Made by a program: the position numbers and the translations under genes
In this document: positions 26,321 to 38,623 of the stretch, piece by piece
Layout of the letters: every line of letters starts with the position of its first letter
How positions within the stretch are numbered: position 1 is the stretch's first letter
Assembly: GCF_022458985.1 (NCBI RefSeq)
Contig: NC_061783.1
Location: 1,518,413-1,582,412, forward strand
DNA length: 64,000 nt
Origin: Mugil cephalus
Lineage: Eukaryota; Chordata; Actinopteri; Mugiliformes; Mugilidae
Direction: 5' to 3'
The notes under the pieces: generated by a model
The model's database searches: none
The model's input: only the letters and a program-made list of their open reading frames with translations
What the model was told of the DNA's origin: nothing

Positions 26321-27696
26321 TGTAACTTCAGTGAGGTGTGTAAACCCTTGAAGGTCTCTTACTCAATTATAGTCTGTTGTTTTGGAAGTGTCTTTTTTAA
26401 GCAGGAGAATGTGTTAAATATGCCATTACTTAAAGGTAAAAATGTGTCTCCGTGTTTGTCTTGGGAGTTTGGCATCTTGTGAAAACTCTTGCATAATGGC
26501 AAGGAACCTGAGACACGTGTGACACAAGCAGCTGTCTTATCCACCTCATGACCACTGATATAACACAACAATTAGTTAAGCTGTATTTTAAACCTATTTG
26601 TCTTAAATTGTATTGTGATATCTTATTATATTTACCAGAAACTTAAAAATGATTAGTAGCTACCATTAACCTGCACAGTGTTAATAGTGAGTATGCCCTT
26701 CTGTACTTTTCCCGCTGACTGTTCCACTTTTACTCAGCTGTTATGTTGCACTTAACACTCACAGTGCAGTTTATGTCCTGCTGGCTGCTCAGCTGTTGAA
26801 TTGTCTCATGACCTCAGTTGCTGCCCTGAGACTCCCACCTGGCAGTTAAGAACAGAGTCAGAGCAGAGTTTTATTTAAAATTATAATGCTGTTTTCAGAC
26901 TTTCTGTGATTTCTGTGATTGTCTGTGCCAGATAAGCTTCACACTATGTAATACTTCACAATAAACCTTGATTACATTCTGTCTAATACTGACCTCTAGT
27001 GCAGAGTTGAGGTTTTGTTATCTTGTTTTTTAATAGATGACATGAAGACCTTCAGTGGAACATACTTGTCATTCTACTGTTGTTTTTCTTGATTTGATTT
27101 CATCAAACGTTTAAGTGATTGCCGACCACAATTAATTAAGTGTGGGTTTTTTTGACCACATTTCTTAGTGGTTCCCCACTATCTAGTTTTTAATAATACG
27201 TTGGACATTTCTTAGCCCAGTTTTATCAGTTTCTGCTTCAATCTCCTTAGATGTTTTCTCTGCTTGATGCATGCCAATGATTTGACCCTCTGGCTAACAT
27301 AATTTCCACAACCACAGGATGTGTCTTTCACCGTGATTGTTTAAGATTTAACATCAGTTGGGGTTAAATAACTATACTGTATATAATTTGTACATTTGCA
27401 TTTTTTTTCCCAGGCAGTGTACATAAGAAAATCCATCTCTGCTTCACAGATTTCCAGGCAATATTGCTAGCCTGGCGGATGAAGACCTGCAGCCGAGACA
27501 TCTGCATGAACACAAGAGGGACACAACGAAAATTGTGAATCAGATTCCTGAGAAAAGAACAAAAGGGTATGAATAGTGCATTGGTATTTACTTGGTTTGC
27601 CTTTACAACATAAAACTAGTATTTTTTGTCTGCTAAACGGAAGCATGTATGGTGCAAAAATAATGGGTCCTAACCCGTCTTGGTATTGTTTAAAAG

Positions 27697-29275
27697 TCTC
27701 CATATAAGCAGATGGCCTCCTTCTCTATGGTTCAGACCTAGTCAATTCATTTCCTACAATTAACATTCTTAACGAATATAGTAGTGTTTCAGAATCAGAA
27801 TCAGAGTCAACTTTATTGGCCATGTATGTGTTCACATACAAGGAATTTGACTCTAGTCACTTTGCTTAGTGATACAAGAAAAAGCACCTGCTCTATGACT
27901 GCTCAGAGTTTGTCAGAGTGACAGCCCGGGGGAAGAAACTGTTTTTGTGCCAGGTGGTTTTGGCACACAATGCTCTGTACAGACCTAATTGTGGTAGGAT
28001 CTCTGGATATAAACTCAATTACCAAAACAATGAGCTTAGGTATATAAATTATCACAGCTCTCTGTTATCTTTATCGTAGTAATCTTGCTCCCCTGGTCAA
28101 AAAGACTGAGGAAGTCGCTGGTCGGCCTTACGCCCATCGGTTGTCAGTTGGATGAATTTGATCAAGATGGTTGTTCTCTCCAAGTTTTTATACTCTTTTC
28201 AACACCTCCCTGTTTTTTCTGACCAAGTCTTTCATTTACAATTTGGATAAGAAAATTTTGGCATTTTTATGGAATGGCAAACCAGCATGTATTCGCAAAT
28301 CAATTCTGCAGTCCCCTAAGGACAAAGGTGGTTTCATCCTTTTTAGACATTATTACTGGGCAGCCAATGTGCAAAAGCTTCTGTTCTGTATGTGTGAAGA
28401 CCAAGAATCCTTGCCTGTGAGGGTATATTTAAAAAACAAAGCCTTTTCTTTTTTATTGAAATTAGTTTTGAGTGCACAACTTCTGCCTCTGTCGAGTATG
28501 TCTGTCTTTGTGGCCATCTCTTTAAAGATCTGGTATCAGTTTAGAAGGGTTTTTGGCATTTCACGTCCATCCATTTTGACCTCCATATAGAAATTGTGCT
28601 TTCAAGCCATCTTAGTCCGATTCAGCATTCCAGGTTTGGTATAACGATGGCATAGAGTCAGTTAAGAATTTCTAGCAGTAGGAAACCGCATTTGCCATGT
28701 GCTCGGCACGGGTTGATTCAATGTAAAAAAAATTTTTAGGACGTGTCTTGTGCTAAACTGGGGTTATTTTGGTCATATATTTTTGATATGTTAACTAGTT
28801 GCTCCTAATAGTCTGTCTGCAAATTTCAGCATTGTTCCATCTGCGTGCGTGCCTAAAAATTTGAAGCAGGCCTCGGCATTTATCACCCTGTTGGCCCATT
28901 GGCTGATTTTCCTCAAGTGGAAACTCCCCATCCCCCTGCGCATTGTCGTTGTTGTCATGAGCTGCTTTATAATTTGAAGCTTGAGAAACTCAGGTTCAAG
29001 TTGGAGGACTGATGTGTGTAATTGTTTATTTGACTTTTTGTTACTAATTTAATATTTATTTTGTTTATTTGTTTTATTTATTTATTAGTTGAATGCTCTT
29101 TTTATCCATTTCATTCTCTCTTTGAGTTTTGAATGATAGTGGGTGGTGGGTAGTGAGGGGGTGGACATTCATATGTGACAACTGATGATAATTCTCTATT
29201 TTTATACCTTATGCTGTATATCACACTGTCTATAATGTTCAAAATGTTCTATAAATAAAGTTGGGGGAAAACAGC
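27697..29275 (+). mobile_element. Degraded L1/Tx1-type LINE, ORF2 3' part
   Basis: Reading left to right, the plus strand encodes a decayed reverse-transcriptase core (ADGLLLYGSDLVNSFP, in place of YADDLLLY) and NEYSSVS. After an inserted repeat it continues with GYKLNYQNNEL, and then the downstream L1 domain (FLWNGKPACIRKSILQSPKD, YYWAANVQKLL). Stops and frameshifts occur throughout, so it is inactive. The copy ends near an ATAAATAAAG motif followed by an A-rich run at about 29260-29275. The identification comes from recognised L1 ORF2 blocks. Confidence 0.8.
27791..27998. repeat. Interspersed repeat inserted into the L1 copy
   Basis: The block begins AGAATCAGAATCAGAGTCAA, continues with ctttattggccatgta and cccgggggaagaaactg, and matches a very common fish repeat. 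Removing it would rejoin the L1 residues SSVS and GYKLN in the same frame, so it is a later insertion. Its exact right boundary is uncertain by a few bases. Confidence 0.7.
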
Positions 29276-29359
29276 AAAGAACCCTGAATTCAATGACCTT
29301 TGTGCACTAGAAAGAGTCATGATTGGCACAAACGTAGACTTAGACTTAAATAGAATTTA

Positions 29360-29485
29360 ATGGTCCACAAGGGAAATTGATTGGTAAAAAGTCCAATGCA
29401 GTTCCTTTAATCCCAATAACATACTCCAGGCTCTGTAGTAAAATGTTGTGGTTTATAGCGTCAAATGCAGCAGACAAGTATAGAG
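29360..29485 (-). mobile_element. LINE reverse-transcriptase fragment
   Basis: The minus strand encodes LYLSAAFDAINHNILLQSLE, matching the 'DLSAAFDTVDHNILL..LE' reverse-transcriptase block of fish LINEs (L2/Rex type), followed by YVIGIKGTALDF. It is short, isolated and inactive. Confidence 0.75.
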
Positions 29486-30150
29486 TGTTTGTCATTAAAG
29501 GCAATTGGGAGATTATTGGTCAATTTTCCCCATCTTGCTATGATGTAATTTAAAACCTTACTTAAAAATCTTCAACAGATCCTGGTTAAATGGTCATATA
29601 ACTGATACAAATAAATGATTAGCCACAACTAAGACACCAGTTTAACGAATACATGTATTCGAGTGTGACTGTTTTGAGCTGAAAAATGAGTAATAATAAC
29701 AATAGATAATATTCTCTTAACCCCAACCTTGTAAATGAAAACTTTTAAGTATAAGTAGTTTGCATTGCTACTAACACGTTGGCGGTGGATATAGAAAAAA
29801 ACATAGACTGTATAAAAAAGAAAAAACGATCAAGTTAATCGGGGGTCCGTTCTAGAAAGCAGGTTTGGTGAGAACTCAGAGTTAACGTTCTGTTAAACCT
29901 GCTTCCTGAAAGGGGCCCCGGGTCACATGACACAATTCACATGATATCCGACCACTGGAACTCACATATTGTATCTGATTGGAGGACGCACTTCCTCATC
30001 GCGCTGTAATTGGTCAGGCCAAGATCGCTGCAGTTTATGCTGTACTTTATTTGCTCCGTGTTGTAACTTGGGGAGTCATGTGTTTGTGTATTGCTTGGGT
30101 TTAGTCTGGCTGTTGTATTTCCTTGTATTTCTGACCTTATTGTTAAAATA

Positions 30151-33100
30151 ATGCAGCTTTGGTGTATTGCGGCTCTTCTTTTGTGGCCTGCCATTGGTAA
30201 GTGACAACATTTAGTCTTCCCACGTATTTCCAGACAGACAACGATACATGCTATTAAAGTAGCTAGTATTTTGTCTTGTAACTTGAGTCGTTGTATGGCT
30301 CTAAGTTGTGCTTCAATATGCTAAGTAATGCGTTCAGATGTAAACAAAGTAGATTTTTTAAGCGATAAGGCAGCCGATTTTCCCCGATTTTTGCCAAACT
30401 ACAGTCAAAAATGGTCAATTCGGAGATTTTTTTCAAGATAAACAAAACCTAATCTTAGTACACTGTTACTAACACCAAACTATATCACATACCCTTTCGA
30501 TTCGTCATACATCAAATAAACCTCACACTGCTTTATATTGCTAAACTAAATGTTAAACTACGTTGTTAACTAGCTTACTAAAACACTGTGTCGTGAACTT
30601 ACTTACTAGAAGTTACAGTGATCAATGAGCAATTGATCAATTGATTATGATTACAAGCTTGTTATTAAGCAGTTCCTCCACTTGTCTCGCAGAAATTTTG
30701 CTAGACCGTATCTGTGTAAATGAAAAGAAACTCTCTGTCAAAACGTAAGTTCAAAGAGAGTTATAAGTATCTCTTCCAGTCAGGTGACATTCATTGGAAC
30801 AGGATTACTGATGGTGTCTCAACCTTTTCCACATTTTAGTATTTGTTTTTGCTGATTTCCAGGCACGGATGGAAAAGCGGTCCCATCCCTACCTGATTTT
30901 GGGAAGAACTATCATGTTAAAGGTAAGCGGTAAATAACAGAAGAGTTACACTGTGCCTTGTCCTTGGATTTTGGTCTTACTACAGGGATGTTTCTCGTCT
31001 CAATTGCAGGAGTGATCTCTCTGCCCTACGCTGAGATTACAGAGCCATTTGAGGCCTGGTTAGACCTGACGGCAAAGTCCAGCCGAATAGACTTCTACCA
31101 TGGTAAGAAACCCCCCCATCCCCGACCTTTGGCTGATTGTTTTAAATCTGACTCTGTGCTTTCTCTGCTTGGTTGCATTAGTGTTTGGAAATGGAGAGGC
31201 TGTTGTGTCAGAGAAAAGTTACCAGACTGTAAAATCACCTCATAAACCAGGAAGTGAAACTGAATGATAAGCACTATGTGATGATTTTTGAACTCATGAC
31301 AGAATTGCCCCAGGAGCTGTTATGATTCTTCTCCAGAATCTCTCATTTGCTTATTCTATGACAGAGAATAATAACATGGCATTGTTAGGGATGAGTGTTG
31401 ATAAGATTTTATTGATATCGATGCCATTATCAATTCTGCTTATCCATCCGATTCCCTTATCAATTCCTCCTGTTAATTTGAGGTTTAGGAAAAGTATGCA
31501 TTCGTGGTTTCGTGTAAACTTCATGTAAAATTTTACTGAGTTTCTGAACAAGAGATAAGAGCTTGTGTAAGAAAACAAATAGGATATTGGTCACTGGATC
31601 CTAGCACTGCCCTGCTTAGAGTTAGCTATAGCTGCACTTGTTGACTGGAAATTGTTGAACACATGACACTCTCTGTACTTAATGCCATGCGTCGTTGACA
31701 AATGCTTCAGCATGTTGGTGGTGTTGCCACCCTTGCTGGAAATGATGGTGCTAAATAAGTTGCATGTTGCACTATACAGTCACTTCTGGTGAAGTAAAGC
31801 CACACTTTCAGTCTTCCTTGTCGTCAAATGATGTGAACGACGTGCTTCGACGTAAAGATACTTCTTCTTTTGTTTTATGGTGGTTGGCAAACAATGTTTA
31901 GGTGCATTACCGCTACCATCTGGACTGAGACATAGAGATTTGACAAGAAAAGAGTTGATAAGGTAATAGATAAGCGTGAAGTCTAATGATATCGGTGAAT
32001 TCAACCAGTTGGGATTGATTCTTTTAAAGAATGCCACCCCGAGGCATGGCTGCTCTTTACAGAAAGCCAAAACAGACCCACGATTAGCAAAACACTAGTC
32101 TCAGTTATGATTACTGGGATTAAAGGTACCACTCATGTTTAACAGGAACACCTATCATTGTAATTATTAACAGGCCAAGTTTCGACCTATCAGCTGGGCT
32201 CTACGCAACCATTTGGAGTTGCCTACAAAATCACTCCTGAGACCACAGAGGTGGAGAAGAATGTGATGAAGTGCTTCCAGGTTAATGGAACAAAGGAAGA
32301 AGCAGTCACACCACAGGCATCACTGCCTGATGTGCAGGGCTTCCAGGTATGTGTTTCTGTGTTTAGTGACTACCAGTCATCAGTACTCTTGAGCTGTTCT
32401 CATGACATAGGACCAAGGAGACCCTGAATTCTTTTGTAGTCTGGTAAAAAATACAAAGTGTATAAAAAAGTGTGACTGGGTGCACTCTGAATGTTATTAT
32501 ATAGGTTACTATTTTCACTTTGTCAACTCTCTTTGACTCTTTCTCATGACTTTCATAATTTCGATAGTTGCCAAAAGACTAAAGGCCTGCAAATCTGGCT
32601 ACAATAGAAGACAATAATGTTTACGCAAAATTTGCACCACTTTCTTCCCCCATGGACTGCTAGAATTATATCACATGCATGTTTAATTCAGCAACAGTCA
32701 GTGTCATTTTTTTCTTTGTATTCAACATATAACTTCCACCATAGTTCCTGAGAATGGAGTACTTTGGAGGTTCCCTGTGTGAAGTGTGGCAGAATGTGAC
32801 CACAGTGGGTCACAAGAAGAACACGTACACTCTGTGGGTGTCGCATTCAGAGGGAAGTGCAGACGACATTGCCACTCCTCTCCATTATGAGATGATGGGA
32901 TACAACACACTGCTGGGGTCCCACTATGACAAGTACATGGTGGATTACAAGGAGTTCAGCACTCATGTGGACCCCAAATCCTTCTCATTGCCTGAAGGTT
33001 TGTGTATTAGCTATGGATTCATACATTCTAGACCATTTGGAGGAATAGAAGATGTTAAAATAAGTCCTCTCGTGTTGTTCTCTGTAGGGATGACTTGTGG

Positions 33101-36100
33101 GGGATTTCCTGGTCCAGGAGTGGAGCACCACATGTTGGCCAATCCGATGAAAGATCTCATCCACACCTCAGCATCAGGACACTCACAGAAAATGTTCCAC
33201 CACTTCAAGGAGAAGTTCCAGCGTCAGTACAGTGATGAAAAAGAGCATGAGATGAGGGAGCATGCTTTTTGTCATAATCTCAGGTGAGAGAACAATGCAC
33301 CTTCTCGAGTATGATGTTTTTTTTTTAGTGTACATTGACATGCTAAGAAGTAGCATGGATGTAGATGTTTTTTTTTTAATTTAGTGTTTCTAATGGCCTT
33401 GTCTTGTTGCTGTAGATATGTCCACTCCAAGAACAGAGCTGGTCTGTCCTTCTCCCTGGCTTTGAACTCCCTGTCAGATCGCACCATGTCGGAACTGGCA
33501 ACCATGAGGGGAGGTAAACGAGGAAAGACCCCAAACAGAGGGCTGCCCTTCCCCACCAAAATCTATGAAGGGGTGAAAGTGCCTGAGTCGCTTGATTGGA
33601 GGCTTTATGGTATGTTAAAATCTGAAACATTTACCAAAGATGCGTCCTTCTCTCAGGAAATCCCAATTCAACTTTTCACTCTGCACTTTCAGGTGCCGTG
33701 ACTCCAGTGAAGGACCAGGCCATCTGTGGGTCTTGCTGGAGTTTTGCCACCACTGGAGCAGTAGAGGGCGCTCTCTTCTTAAAGGTGAAAAGGGAAAAAA
33801 GCCTGTAACACAAGTTAACCCTCAGGCATCAGTTTAATTTACTACTCTCTTGAGTCATTAAGGAGAAAAATATCCATGTCCAAAAAGCTGCCAGAGGAGA
33901 AGAAAGATTTGCCCAAATGGACAAAAATGTCCCCAGTGATGCCTGAGGGTTTAGAAATAATTTGTTGTCCATGTCCAACGTCCATAAAAACTTAACTGAT
34001 ATTTTTTCTGCATACATTTCTAAAATCACTTCTGCACTTTACAAAATCAGCAAAAACTCCATCATTTTGAGGATCTGAACTGTTTAAATGGATTTTTTTT
34101 TATTTTTTTCCATTTAAACTAATGTTGGGAAACTTGGGCAAAATCCGTCCCATTGACTGCCATTATAACCACATTTTTTAATTTCTCAGCCATGACACAA
34201 TATAAACATTCTGCAGTATTAGGGCTTCATTACAGATTATGCAGAAAAAAATATTTAGGTTTTTTATAGCAGTTTTTGGATATTCACATGACTCAAGAGG
34301 GTAGTATTTTTTTGTATTTTGTTCTGTTGACCTATCAAAATGATTTATTCTTAGTTTTTCTGGAATTTCACACTTTGCCCAGAGAGGGACTTTATTACAA
34401 AAAAAATGTGCTACCTGCATTAACACAGCCAAATGAAGAAGAAACATTTGCCAGGGTTCATGTAGAGTGAATTTCCTTCGTGTGACGATTGAAAATTATA
34501 AACATAAAAAAATAAAACCGCCTTCAAACTCTAAAATAAAATAAAACTATTTATAATCTGTAAAACAAAATCTCATTCTGGAGAGATTTCTTAGTCTTTC
34601 ACTTCAGTGCAAAAGTTCAGTGCTTTTTTTTTTTTAATTGAAATAATTTCTGCACAAATATACTCTTGGTTCTTTGACTATTAAGTATAAGGAGGAAAAC
34701 CTTCTATCAGTGAAGAGAAGTCCAATTCAAAGCAGGGGCAGGTCCAAAGGGCCATTCATTGTGCGACTTTCACTCACATCAGACAGACTTGACAGCGCAT
34801 GTGAATAAATAAGACAGAGTCAATGTCAGCCCGGGCCGGCCTCCTTGCTTTAGAAAACTCAAAGACATTCCTTATCCTCTGTTGCTTAGCAACATGATCC
34901 AAACGTAGAACTGATTTATTATGGGATTTGATGGCATCCTGCTGCATTGACCAAATTCTTAGACTTTCACACAAACCACTCTTAATTCTGCCCCTGAGCA
35001 ATAGCTTTGTAATTAATAAGCTGTGCAACTATTTCTATATTTATCTTTTACTTACATTAAAATTGAAGTAAAAACTATTCGATTTTTTCCAAAGTATATA
35101 ATCACCTTACAATCCCCACAGTATAGCTATTTATCATTGCTTAGGACTACAGACGGCCTATAACCATGATAATATTTGTAGCGAAAAAGTATAAAATGGC
35201 ACAAAACGGAAATACTCAAAACCTCAAAATTTCAATAGAACTTTGAGTAATTAACTACAATTATGTGAAACAATGTCAAAATTGAAATGGAAGGTAATTA
35301 AACCCATTTAATGCTGAGTCTTGTCACTTTTATTAGATTAGTACAATGACTGGACAGTTGTCCAGTAATCAGCCCACAGAGGTTGAACTGAATCACTGAA
35401 CTTCTCAGTGGGGAGTACTCTCACATGTTTTGCAGTTCTTGCATGAACAGCTTGACTTGGCTAGTAGAACGTACTGTTGTGAGGCCCCAGGAGCCCTTGT
35501 TTGTACCTTTGCCAAAGTGCAGCAGGAAGTGACCTGCGTGACGCAGCAACGGTGTCCCCACAGGCAGCTTTGTAAACAGAGCCACTCCCCGGGGGGTCAC
35601 ATTTGAATTTACCAATTCGCAATCTCACAGCATCTGCTTTGCAACCTGTAGACTGCAGCTGGTGTAGACATGTTCATTCTAAGCTTGTGTATGTAAGAGT
35701 ACTGTTTCATTTTTGTTATCTACTGTTTGTGTGTTCTGCATCATCTATTTTTTTGTTGTTTTTTTTTACCTCAAACACGCTTTATATTTACAGTCTGAGT
35801 CTTGTTTGGTGCTGTAAATTCTAAAGCCGGTAAATTTGTTTCAGAGTCAGACATGTTGACGCAGAATAAGCTGTTAATCTTGGTGTGTTGAGTGTGACAG
35901 TATCCTTTCTGTTGTTTTTCAGACGGGCTCCCTGCAGGTTCTGTCTCAGCAGATGCTGGTGGACTGTTCCTGGGGCTTTGGCAACAATGGCTGCGATGGA
36001 GGGGAGGAGTGGAGAGCGTATGAGTGGATCATGAAACACGGAGGCATCACCACGACAGAAACTTATGGAGCCTATATGGGAATGGTGAGTTAATGTCATG

Positions 36101-36884
36101 AAGATGGCACAGACAAAAAATAAGCAGCGCTGCATCCTTTATCTCAAAGGATGTCAAGCAACTGTTGGTGTTTGATTTTGGACTCTTAATTTGTGAAAAA
36201 TTGAAAGCTTATTTAATGACTTGTCTAAACAACATACTCATTACATATTCCTATGAAATGTGGATCTAACTGTCAACTGTTTGCCTTTAATGGTCAGAAT
36301 CAAAGCAGAACCGGTTTTATTTCTTAATGCCCTCTTAAGAACTCAAGCTGGGTCTCCCTATTAACCCTCTATTGTTGCAGTTTGAAATTACCTTTTTTTT
36401 CCTTTTTAAACAGAATGGATTTTGTCATGTAAACGCATCCACTCTTACTGCACGGATCCAGAGCTACACTAACGTCACTTCGGGTGATGCGGACGCCCTT
36501 AAGGTGGCTCTCTTCAAGAACGGGCCAACTGCCGTCGGTATTGACGCATCACATCGATCATTCACTTTCTACAGTCACGGCGTCTACTACGAACCTGCTT
36601 GTGGTACGTTTGCCTGTCACTGGTGCTCATACTTTTTACACAACAGACCATCTCTCTCTCTCTCTCTTTATAACGTACAACATGTCTGTGTTTCAGGTAA
36701 TACCACAAATGACCTGGACCATGCTGTGCTTGCAGTGGGATATGGCACTTTGAATGATGAGCCGTACTGGTTGATAAAGAACTCTTGGTCCACCTACTGG
36801 GGCAATGACGGCTACGTCCTAATGTCTATGAAGGATAATAACTGTGGAGTCACCACTGACGCTACATATGTTACACTGGCATAG
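30151..36884 (+). CDS. 26/29-kDa-type papain-family cysteine protease (counting factor associated protein D-like; 11 exons, 548 aa)
   Basis: Coding exons are 30151-30196, 30863-30922, 31010-31102, 32174-32346, 32745-32997, 33088-33283, 33416-33609, 33693-33784, 35923-36084, 36414-36603 and 36697-36884 (1647 nt, all GT-AG). A signal peptide ([16 protein letters not shown]) precedes an N-terminal domain of about 220 residues ([41 protein letters not shown]). Next come an I29-type inhibitor prosegment ([17 protein letters not shown]) and the peptidase C1A domain. The catalytic residues are intact: Gln347, Cys353 (CGSCWSF), His495 ([11 protein letters not shown]) and Asn515 (KNSWSTYWG). The architecture and length match insect 26-29-p and the Dictyostelium cfaD group rather than ordinary cathepsins, which lack the long N-terminal domain. 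It is predicted to be secreted or lysosomal. The gene converges tail to tail with the slc22a13-like gene. No symbol is given because I do not recall a settled one. Confidence 0.93.
31383..32050. repeat. Probable MITE-like element with inverted ATCGAT-type ends, protease intron 3
   Basis: The left part (gataagattttattgatatcgatgcc...cttatccatccgattccctt) and the right part (gataaggtaatagataagcg...atgatatcggtgaattc...ttgggattgattctttt) resemble inverted versions of one sequence. The pattern is recognisable from a widespread fish repeat. The boundaries are approximate, and no transposase is encoded. Confidence 0.45.
33815..34310. mobile_element. Fold-back MITE, possibly piggyBac-type, in protease intron 8
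   Basis: TTAACCCTCAGGCATCA (33815-33831) faces TGATGCCTGAGGGTTTA (33937-33953), a 16/17 inverted match. The CCCT...AGGG ends next to TTAA fit piggyBac-type target use. Further inverted pairs lie inside and beyond: 34001-34014 with 34238-34253, and the stretch tactactctcttgagtcat (about 33839-33857) with its complement near 34289-34307. The element is non-coding and structurally complex, perhaps two nested copies. The family assignment is inferred. Confidence 0.55.
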
Positions 36885-36902
36885 ATTGTGCCTGTGCCTT
36901 CT

Positions 36903-36908
36903 AATAAA
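36903..36908 (+). terminator. Poly(A) signal AATAAA, protease gene
   Basis: This signal lies only 18 bases after the stop codon, so the 3' UTR would be very short. A GT-rich stretch (ctgttgatccactcgctgagtg) follows. Confidence 0.65.
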
Positions 36909-38623
36909 TGCTGGATTCTGTTGATCCACTCGCTGAGTGCCTGAGGCTAAGTGACGCTTCATGTTGCTACTGTATTAAGTGGAACTGACTGATAATGTGT
37001 TAATTGTTCCTGGTGATTGGTGTGAACTGTGATGTTGTACAACAAATCCACTTTTCAACTGAATTTATTTCTGGAGACACAGCAACATGATGTCTTCTTT
37101 TCTCAAAAACAAGGTACATTTTGTGACACATTTCCACATACATTCAAATGCATTAGACAAGAAATCATTGCAATAAAACAAAAGTTTTCCATTTGCCTTT
37201 TTTCAGTGACATCTGTGATTAATCTAACATGCTACACACTGCAGTAAGGCATGCTCACTCTATTCATGCAGTGGAATAACAGGTTACCCCTCTACATTAC
37301 GTTGTATACATTTGAAGCATAAAATAAATGTAAATGTAAATTTATTTGCTGTGAGAATCCTGGATTTTCAAAAATCAATCCATTTGCCTGAGTAACAGCA
37401 TGACAATACAGTTGCTTATTACATGATCTGTGCTTCTGATGTATGCCTGGAATTTCATCATTACATCACTACTTCTGTTAAACAGCCCTTGTAAAATGCA
37501 CTTTAAAGACAAGTAATGACCCCTACCCCCACAAGATGCAGACTATTCACAAACCTTAAGAACAGTTATAACTTTTAGAAGTAATATAAGTACATGAGTA
37601 AGTATGTATAGAAGTAATAACCCATTCTATGTACATGGGATGCAGACCTCAGGCAATCATGCCAAAATTCAAATAAAATGTTTATTTGAAAATGGGCTAT
37701 GTATAAAGTGGTTGGAATTCTTACACATTTTCCCCATTTCAAACTGATAAGTTTTAAGCCTGCATCTGTTTTATAACTAACTTAACCATAATGTGGGAAA
37801 CAACTAAAATAACTAAAGATTGTTAAAGTTTCCAAAATATTTACGGGCACACCAGTGTGTTCACTACAAAACTTTAATCAACTACAGTAGTCAAAAGGCT
37901 ACATTGGGCTTAACAAAGGTAACTATAGTGCATGCAGTCTCACTCATTTAACTTGGCTTGAGACCATGAAGGAGAAGATGAGGCAGTTGCTTGCAATACA
38001 GCATCAAGATACAACAAACTTTCTGAGACAGTTCATAGAACACTGCTATACAAAAATATCATAAAAGTGTTTTTATGAAATGCACAATCATAATAAATCC
38101 TTTCGCCCTGAAAAATACGACATTCCAAAAGTAGCTGCTTGATGGGACCAAGAGTCCTGCATTGCTGCTGGTATTCTTGTAGAATCTTATTCTTCTAATC
38201 AGTTTTGAGTGTAGAAAGTTTTGGCCTCCGGTGGACGTATAAATATATACAAATATGTATGCCAAGTCAAGGGAACTATTTATTCTGTCTCCCGGTACTA
38301 TAAAATGTATCAAAACACAAAGTGTAGCTTTCTGACTGATGCAACAGATTGCTAAACACTGCTGACTGTATTTTACCTGCCCTTGCTTAAACAGTAGGCT
38401 GCTTATTGGCCTTGGATGGAGAACTGAATGCCTGCTTTGTGCTTGGTACATAAACGCCTTGGTGCAAGTTTGGTGAATGAAATGTGTTTGATTTTCTTGC
38501 ATCGAGGTCACAACTCAGTCCTGACATGTAATTGCATAGAGGGTGTTATTGTAAGTAGTGTATCTGGTGTCACACCTGTAGGATGTGTGAATAATGGATG
38601 GCTTGTATGTTTTTAGCACGCTG
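36909..38623. other. Tail-to-tail spacer: protease 3' flank and slc22a13-like 3' UTR
   Basis: No exon-like feature is visible. The right part must contain the 3' UTR of the minus-strand slc22a13-like gene. Minus-strand AATAAA occurs at 38279-38284 and again near 37682, and the sequence does not show which is used. Confidence 0.5.

Larger units (their letters stand above)
26321..30150. other. Repeat-rich spacer between sh3bp5 and the protease gene
   Basis: The left part (to about 27690) is unique-looking AT-rich DNA with no supported feature. The middle carries an L1/Tx1-type LINE interrupted by a second repeat (27697-29275). The right part holds a minus-strand LINE fragment (29360-29485), and the motif ttctagaaagcaggttt...aaacctgcttcctgaaa at about 29852-29912, which is an imperfect inverted repeat. 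The last 200 bases should contain the protease promoter. Confidence 0.6.

Noticed and set aside
27697..29275. The 139-aa frame at 28171-28590 considered as a host gene
   Set aside because: Its residues match the domain downstream of the reverse transcriptase in L1 ORF2, with broken frames on both sides.
32722..33208. Minus-strand open frames opposite the protease exons
   Set aside because: They are shadows of the plus-strand coding exons, which have full homology and splice sites.
35421..35615. Minus-strand 64-aa open frame (starting [14 protein letters not shown]) in protease intron 8
   Set aside because: It looks protein-like, but no family is recognised, there are no flanking splice partners on that strand, and the surrounding DNA is repeat-like.
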